This document shows, one piece after another, positions 52,412 to 56,977 of a stretch of 56,977 nucleotides of DNA. The stretch covers positions 1 to 56,977 of the forward strand of contig CAZVFX010000035.1 in NCBI GenBank assembly GCA_964626565.1, written 5' to 3'. The translations under genes were made by a program, and so were the position numbers. This stretch comes from CAZVFX01 sp964626565. Its GTDB lineage: Bacteria > Myxococcota_A > UBA9042 > CAIXZC01. The notes under the pieces are model-generated. The model did not search any database and was not told the origin of the DNA. It saw only the letters and a list, made by a program, of their open reading frames with translations. How positions within the stretch are numbered: position 1 is the stretch's first letter; every line of letters starts with the position of its first letter.

Positions 52412-53806
52412 TCAGCTCTCGTGGCCGGGCAGAACCAGGACCGACTTGTCCAGGCTGTGAAGCAGGTTTGTTTCGACAGAGGGTCGCAGTGGAGTCGCCC
52501 GGCTGCCCTTTTTCCATCCCAGGACCACCAGGTCGAACTCGGCCGCGGCTTTGCGCAGCGAGTTCACCGGGTTGCCTTGCAGCTCCAGCGTGTTGGCCTT
52601 CAGGTCGTAAGCGTCTGCCATCGCTTCAAGCCTCGCCAGAGTTTCTCTCATTTGCACCGCGAACCCCGCCCCTGCCACAAATTCCGGAGGAAAGGCTGCG
52701 GCGAAGGTCAATTCTGCATCGAACATGCGGGCGACATCGATGGCCATGCTCGCAGTTTCCCCATCAAGAGCCTCGTTGATCACTGCATACATAATTCGGC
52801 CATAGGGATAAGACCCGTTGGGAATCAGGATCGGTATTTCGCACGCATCCAGCGGTCGTTGTAGCGGGCCCTGTCGAAAGCCCAGCTTCTGGCTCAATTT
52901 CAGGTGAGAGGCATCCAACACCAGGACGCCCGCACCGACTCCGCGAAGCGTCGCCTGCAGATCACGCTCTTCTCCGCCCGGCGGGGGAGCCAGGACTACC
53001 ACTCGGTCGGCTCGGGTGTTCTCCACCAGGTAGGCCGATTCTGCGGCCGCCGATCTTGCCAATTCCGGGTTGGGGACAGCCACCGAAGTTCCGAACTGCA
53101 TGGGAAACTCGGAGTGACCGGTCTTCAGGTATCTGGCAATGATGGGCAGGATCTGGTGGTCGCCGACGAGGAGGACGCGGTCCCCCTCCTGAAAGGTGGT
53201 GTCGCCATGGGGAACCACCAGCCGGTCGTCACGATAGATAGCGGCCACCAGCCAGCGGGCCGGGCTTAGAGCGGCGAGACTCTTGCCGACCACTGAGGAG
53301 TGCGGGAGAATCTCTGTGAGGAGCAGCTCTCCATCTCTTAGTCCGACACAAGTGGCGATGGGACTCTTCTCCGCGGCCTGGGCAGCGAGAGCCGCGGCCG
53401 CGACGGTAGGGGCGGACAAGGCGCTCACACCGAGTTCCGCGAAGCGGGGCAATAGCGCCGGCTCCCGGGTCAGTGCCCAGACCGGGGCTCCTTTGAACGC
53501 TGTTCCCACTGCTTTGCATACTTCCAGAGTTACCCTGTCCGGAGCGGTGGCCACGACGATGGAGTCCACGTCGGGCGGTGCGTCGGCGAGAGCCAGGGGC
53601 GAGGCTCCATCTCCCTTCAGAAACTGGATGCCCGGTCCTCCCGACGCTTCCCCGAGACGCGCGGCAACAGCTTCCGGTTCCAGGTCGAGAACCACTACCT
53701 CAACACTGTCCAGGAGTTGGCGGACCACTTCCAGTCCGGTGTCTCCGCCACCAATGACCAGCACCCGTCGGCGGTGAGTCTCGATCCTGCAAGAGTCCTG
53801 TGCCAT
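52412..53806 (-). CDS. RCK (TrkA-N/TrkA-C) protein fused to a Usp-like domain
   Basis: A 464-residue cytoplasmic protein. Residues about 14-130 are a TrkA-N/RCK Rossmann domain with VLVIGGGDTG for NAD(H) or nucleotide binding. Residues about 145-225 are an RCK-C domain (LLTEILPHSSVVGKSLAAL, DTTFQEGDRVLLVGD). Residues about 260-464 resemble one or two universal-stress-protein domains (IPILIPNGSYPYGRIMYAVINEA, FDLVVLGWKKGSRATPLRPSVETNLL, SVLVLPG). RCK proteins gate K+ channels and antiporters. Here the immediate downstream gene is the KefB-like transporter, so it is its probable regulatory subunit. ATG 53806 follows GGGGGA and a good promoter; ATG 53845 lies within the -10 box and is rejected. 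Confidence 0.87.
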   Translation of the reverse strand: MAQDSCRIETHRRRVLVIGGGDTGLEVVRQLLDSVEVVVLDLEPEAVAARLGEASGGPGIQFLKGDGASPLALADAPPDVDSIVVATAPDRVTLEVCKAVGTAFKGAPVWALTREPALLPRFAELGVSALSAPTVAAAALAAQAAEKSPIATCVGLRDGELLLTEILPHSSVVGKSLAALSPARWLVAAIYRDDRLVVPHGDTTFQEGDRVLLVGDHQILPIIARYLKTGHSEFPMQFGTSVAVPNPELARSAAAESAYLVENTRADRVVVLAPPPGGEERDLQATLRGVGAGVLVLDASHLKLSQKLGFRQGPLQRPLDACEIPILIPNGSYPYGRIMYAVINEALDGETASMAIDVARMFDAELTFAAAFPPEFVAGAGFAVQMRETLARLEAMADAYDLKANTLELQGNPVNSLRKAAAEFDLVVLGWKKGSRATPLRPSVETNLLHSLDKSVLVLPGHES

Positions 53807-53840
53807 CCCTTCCCCCAACCGTTGCGTGGGCTCTACCTCC

Positions 53841-53869
53841 AACATAGGGAGGCCGAACCTTCACGTCAA
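53841..53869 (-). promoter_or_regulatory. Promoter of the RCK-Usp/KefB operon
   Basis: On the minus strand, TTGACG (53869-53864), a 17-base spacer and TATGTT (53846-53841). Initiation near 53834 leaves a leader of about 28 bases. Confidence 0.55.
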
Positions 53870-53875
53870 GCACGC

Positions 53876-53887
53876 CTGCACGTGCAG
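53876..53887. promoter_or_regulatory. 12-bp palindrome between divergent promoters
   Basis: CTGCACGTGCAG is a perfect palindrome lying between the -35 boxes of the RCK operon and of the lipoprotein gene. A dimeric regulator bound here could control both. Confidence 0.35.
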
Positions 53888-53903
53888 AGTTCTCTTACTC
53901 CTA

Positions 53904-53932
53904 TTGAAACCCATCTAACCCGCTGGTATGGT
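53904..53932 (+). promoter_or_regulatory. Promoter of the large Ig-like lipoprotein gene
   Basis: TTGAAA (53904-53909), a 17-base spacer and TATGGT (53927-53932), 32 bases before the start at 53964. Confidence 0.5.
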
Positions 53933-53963
53933 TATATGGTAGTTTCTCAGGGAGGGTTGGAAA

Positions 53964-56924
53964 ATGGTCCGTTTCGGTTTCACAATATGCCTCATGGCTA
54001 GTCTGTTCGCAGGAGCAGTAAGTTGCGGCAGCGACAAGGCGGAAGGCACCAAGGGCGACGTGGTGGAGGACTACTGGGGTGGTGACATCTCTTCGGCCAG
54101 CATCGAGGTGGATACCCTGCTTGCGGTCGCTACCGTCAAGGCAGGAAAGGCAGTGGACATCGGCTGCAAGGTGCTGAAGAACGGGTCCCCCATGGTGGTG
54201 CCCGCGGAGGTTGTCATTATCCACGACAGCACCGATCAGGTGGTGGAGCCCGGCGAAACTGTATTTGAGCAAGCCGGCCTCTATAGCGTCGCCTGCCGCA
54301 CCAAGGACGGTAAGTTCAAGGATGAAACACCGGCGGAGTTTGAGGTGGTCATGGGAGAGGTGGCGACCATCGAGACTACGGTGAAACCCCCCGAGGTGGT
54401 GGCCGGCGGCACGGGAGATGTCTTCTGTCTCGCCATCGATGCCTATGGCAACAGCGCTCAGGTGACGCCCGGTTTTTCGTCTACCCCGTCGGAGGGTGTC
54501 GCGGTTGACGGCCATGTGGCCATCGGAGAAAAGGTCGGAACCTACCAGTTGAACTGTCTGGCGGACGCCGGAGTGGATGTGGTTGCGGCCTCGTTCACTG
54601 TTTCCGTCGGTCCTCCCGGCAGGTTCATCGCCTCAGTTGACCCCGGTACTGTCGGCGCGGGAGACTTTGCTACCGTCGGGTGCACGGTGGAGGACATGTT
54701 CGGCAACCCGCAGCAGGCGGACTGGGTGGTGATGGCCCCGGAGGGAGTTGAGGTGGAGGGGGTCTCAATTTACTCAGTTTCGGCCGGGACCCACAAGATC
54801 AAGTGTGCTCCCAAGAACCCTACGGGAGACGAAGAGTTGGTGCCGGCTGATTTCACGGTCACGCCCGGCACACCGGTGGGGATGAACGTCTATGCGAAAC
54901 CGGACAAGGACCACTATTGTATCGGCGATTTGATCACCATCAAGCACGAGCTTGTGGACCAGTACGACAATTTTGTGGGCGACGCGGAGATAGACCCCAT
55001 CGAGGTGGTGCCGGCGGACGCGGTGGAATTGCAGCCCAACAAGGTCGACAAATTCATCTTCATCAAGGATGGAACGGTATCGTTTTCCGTGACCGCTACG
55101 GAGCATCCCTACTCGGGCCAGGTTGAATCGCTGGTGGACTGCACCGGGCCTAAGATCACCATCACTTATCCGCCCCGGGCGCACACGTTCACCGGCCCGA
55201 ATACCATTGCGGTTACCGGCTTTGTCGAAGAGCAGGTATCTGGGATTGCATCGCTGACCATCAACGAACAAGAGGTCAACGTCGACGCGGACGGCGGGTT
55301 CAATTTCCCCCTGGACCTCCAGCACGGCATGACTCTCATCGCCGCGGAAGCCACGGACGGTCTGGGCAATGTGGGGAAGGGGTTCAGGAGTTCTTTCTAC
55401 TCCACCAAATACATCGTCGCGGATAACGATAATCCCGACGCGGCGATGGTGCCTTCTGCGATCTGGGCGTTCCTCGCCCAGGACTTCATTGATGACTGCG
55501 ATCACTCGTCACCGCCTGACGATATCGCCACGGTGGTTGAGACCGTGATGGAGGGCTTTGACATCTCGGGACTGCTCCCCGAAGAAGGGCTGGAGTTGAC
55601 CGCTCAGTGCAGCGCCACAGTGGACAGCATCGAGTTCGGGAAGCCTACGGTGAACCTGCAAACTGTGGACGGGGGCATTCACCTCACAAAGTGCGTCAAC
55701 GGTCAGTTCCTGCAGGATCACGGCATGGAGATTCCGGACCTGGTGATGAACATGACCTTGGAGTGCTGCTACGAGGTTCCGTTCATCGGGGAGTATTGCG
55801 ACCAACAGTACCTGTTCATTTATGCGGATGCCATTGTGATCGGCGCGTACCTGTTCATCGGAATCGATGGGGACGGGAATGTCAGCGCCGAGTTGGGCCC
55901 GCTCAACGTCGACTTCTTGAACCTGGACGTAGACATCCAGGGCGTTATCGGGGGGCTGTTCGACCCCCTGGTGGACCTGGTGATCACCATCTTCAAGGAC
56001 ATGCTCATCGATCAGTTCCAGACCGAGTTCGGGGACCAGTTGCCGGAGATGGTGGAGGATGCCCTCGGGCAGCTTTCCGAAGGTCAGGTGATCGAGTTAC
56101 CGCCGCTCATCGGCGAAGGTGACCCCACCGAGTTGCTGTTGAGTCTCGACTTCGCATTGCTGGAGTTCTCCTTCGATGGCCTGGAGCTGATTCTTGACGC
56201 CGCGATCACCGCTCCCAAGGGAGTTACGCACGAGCCTCTTGGCGTGCTGGCACGCGATGGGTGCATGGGCGCGGAACCGGACCCGTTTGTGTTGATCAAG
56301 GATGCGGAGCTGGCCGGTGCCGGCGCGGTTGATCTCATCAACGAAGCGCTTTACTCGGTTTGGAATTCCGGGTCGTTGACTCTCGACCTGACGGCCGAGG
56401 ACCTGGGCGACCTGGACGTTTCAGAGTTCGGTATCGAGAACCTGGCGGTCGCGGTTGACATGTACTATCCGCCCATCATGCAGAGTTGTGGCACCGGAGA
56501 GAAACTGGAGTTACAGCTTGGTGACGCCTTCGTCCACGCCAAGTTCTTCATGATGAACATGAATTGGGACATCCAGATCTTCATGTTCATGGTGATGGAG
56601 GCGACTCCAATTCTGGTGGAATCGGAGGAAGGAGAGACTCAACTCTCCATCGAGATGGGAGAGATGAAGGTTGCGGAAGTCGATGTCGTTGCCGTGGGCG
56701 AGGACCTGTTGGGCAAGGAGCAGATGGTGGAGGACCTGTTTAAAGGGGTGCTGCTGCCCACGCTCACCGACCAACTCCTCGGGGAGTTGGGTGGTTTCGC
56801 CATCCCGGAGTTCGATCTTTCCTCCTTGGATGACACCATTCCCGAAGGTACGACTATATCCATGGACCTGGAAACCCTGGCTCACGAAAAGGGCTATCTG
56901 GTCGTGGGAGGAAAGCTGAAATAA
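53964..56924 (+). CDS. Large Ig-like lipoprotein with possible TULIP-like C-terminal half
   Basis: A 986-residue protein. The lipoprotein signal ends at AVSC (Cys21), followed by a short acidic linker. Residues about 45-400 are a row of beta-sandwich domains with a recurring frame (PPEVVAGGTGDVFCLAIDAYGN, PGTVGAGDFATVGCTVEDMFGN), like filamin/Ig-type repeats. Residues about 405-475 resemble another Ig-like domain (SGIASLTINEQEVNVD). The C-terminal 500 residues alternate amphipathic strands with long helices (GNVSAELGPLNVDFLNLDVDIQ..., LVDLVITIFKDMLIDQF), a pattern that recalls BPI/SMP-type lipid-binding (TULIP) domains; this is a weak, by-eye resemblance. AGGGAGGG lies upstream of the ATG. 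The gene ends 53 bases before the end of the window, and nothing is recognisable in that tail. Confidence 0.75.
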   Translation: MVRFGFTICLMASLFAGAVSCGSDKAEGTKGDVVEDYWGGDISSASIEVDTLLAVATVKAGKAVDIGCKVLKNGSPMVVPAEVVIIHDSTDQVVEPGETVFEQAGLYSVACRTKDGKFKDETPAEFEVVMGEVATIETTVKPPEVVAGGTGDVFCLAIDAYGNSAQVTPGFSSTPSEGVAVDGHVAIGEKVGTYQLNCLADAGVDVVAASFTVSVGPPGRFIASVDPGTVGAGDFATVGCTVEDMFGNPQQADWVVMAPEGVEVEGVSIYSVSAGTHKIKCAPKNPTGDEELVPADFTVTPGTPVGMNVYAKPDKDHYCIGDLITIKHELVDQYDNFVGDAEIDPIEVVPADAVELQPNKVDKFIFIKDGTVSFSVTATEHPYSGQVESLVDCTGPKITITYPPRAHTFTGPNTIAVTGFVEEQVSGIASLTINEQEVNVDADGGFNFPLDLQHGMTLIAAEATDGLGNVGKGFRSSFYSTKYIVADNDNPDAAMVPSAIWAFLAQDFIDDCDHSSPPDDIATVVETVMEGFDISGLLPEEGLELTAQCSATVDSIEFGKPTVNLQTVDGGIHLTKCVNGQFLQDHGMEIPDLVMNMTLECCYEVPFIGEYCDQQYLFIYADAIVIGAYLFIGIDGDGNVSAELGPLNVDFLNLDVDIQGVIGGLFDPLVDLVITIFKDMLIDQFQTEFGDQLPEMVEDALGQLSEGQVIELPPLIGEGDPTELLLSLDFALLEFSFDGLELILDAAITAPKGVTHEPLGVLARDGCMGAEPDPFVLIKDAELAGAGAVDLINEALYSVWNSGSLTLDLTAEDLGDLDVSEFGIENLAVAVDMYYPPIMQSCGTGEKLELQLGDAFVHAKFFMMNMNWDIQIFMFMVMEATPILVESEEGETQLSIEMGEMKVAEVDVVAVGEDLLGKEQMVEDLFKGVLLPTLTDQLLGELGGFAIPEFDLSSLDDTIPEGTTISMDLETLAHEKGYLVVGGKLK

Positions 56925-56977
56925 CCTGGCGTGTCTGCTGTTGCAAACCGACCCTGCCGATGCTATAACGAGGCGTC

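Noticed and set aside
53804..53845. ATG 53845 as the start of the RCK-Usp gene
   Set aside because: It lies within the likely -10 box and lacks a ribosome site, while ATG 53806 has GGGGGA and begins just before the Rossmann strand.
1..56977. Mobile element, prophage, toxin-antitoxin or defence island
   Set aside because: No transposase, integrase, inverted-repeat ends, nuclease or helicase genes were recognised; the Cys-rich genes look like native surface-protein genes.

Overview
The window (roughly 60% G+C by eye) looks like a chromosomal segment from a Gram-negative member of the Myxococcota or a neighbouring deltaproteobacterial lineage. The reasons are: three proteins ending in MYXO-CTERM-type sorting tails (Gly-Cys, a hydrophobic stretch, an Arg cluster); Cys-rich DUF4215 (Myxococcus cysteine-rich) repeats; many lipoproteins whose mature N-termini are Asp/Glu/Pro-rich linkers; and a C-terminally aromatic outer-membrane beta-barrel candidate. 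I saw no rRNA, tRNA, CRISPR array, transposase, integrase or phage gene. The taxonomic assignment is inference.

Left third (1-22.8 kb): a secreted Cys-rich deiminase of the agmatine deiminase/PAD family (161-2563, minus) is divergent from a 15-kb gene for a 5014-residue secreted protein (2862-17906), built almost entirely of CTxDxC cysteine repeats like those of Dictyostelium matrix proteins. An alpha/beta-hydrolase (minus) converges on it. A dockerin-like/DUF4215 protein and an internalin-type LRR lipoprotein follow as a translationally coupled pair, and then a PAS-GGDEF diguanylate cyclase.

Middle (22.8-43.7 kb): a three-part calcineurin-like phosphoesterase/beta-propeller protein; two paralogous somatomedin-B-like/Cys-rich MYXO-CTERM proteins, the second coupled to an NhaC-family antiporter; an outer-membrane protein divergent from tilS; a lipoprotein alpha-amylase followed by dcd; a DUF192 lipoprotein downstream of an HExxH metalloprotease with IPT/TIG-like domains; a decaheme c-type cytochrome lipoprotein with duplicated halves; and an exported YyaL/DUF255 protein.

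Right third (43.8-57 kb): an exported HEAT-repeat protein followed by a tight six-gene run (46619-51233) with 1-4-base overlaps at every junction. It encodes two CPA-type cation/proton antiporters, an EIIA-like domain lacking the phosphorylatable His, a PII-like protein and two lipoproteins (YajG-like and CsgG-like). A second antiporter operon converges on it: an RCK-RCK-Usp fusion plus a KefB-like transporter. The two operons together look like a monovalent-cation/pH homeostasis locus with several regulatory inputs. The last gene is a large Ig-like lipoprotein with a possible TULIP-like C-terminus.

The most interesting features are the giant CTDC protein, the antiporter-PII-pseudoEIIA operon, the duplicated decaheme cytochrome, and the deiminase carrying both an N-terminal lipobox and a C-terminal MYXO-CTERM tail. 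Promoters are called by eye from sigma-70-like hexamers with 16-18-base spacing. No gene-free stretch exceeds 300 bases.
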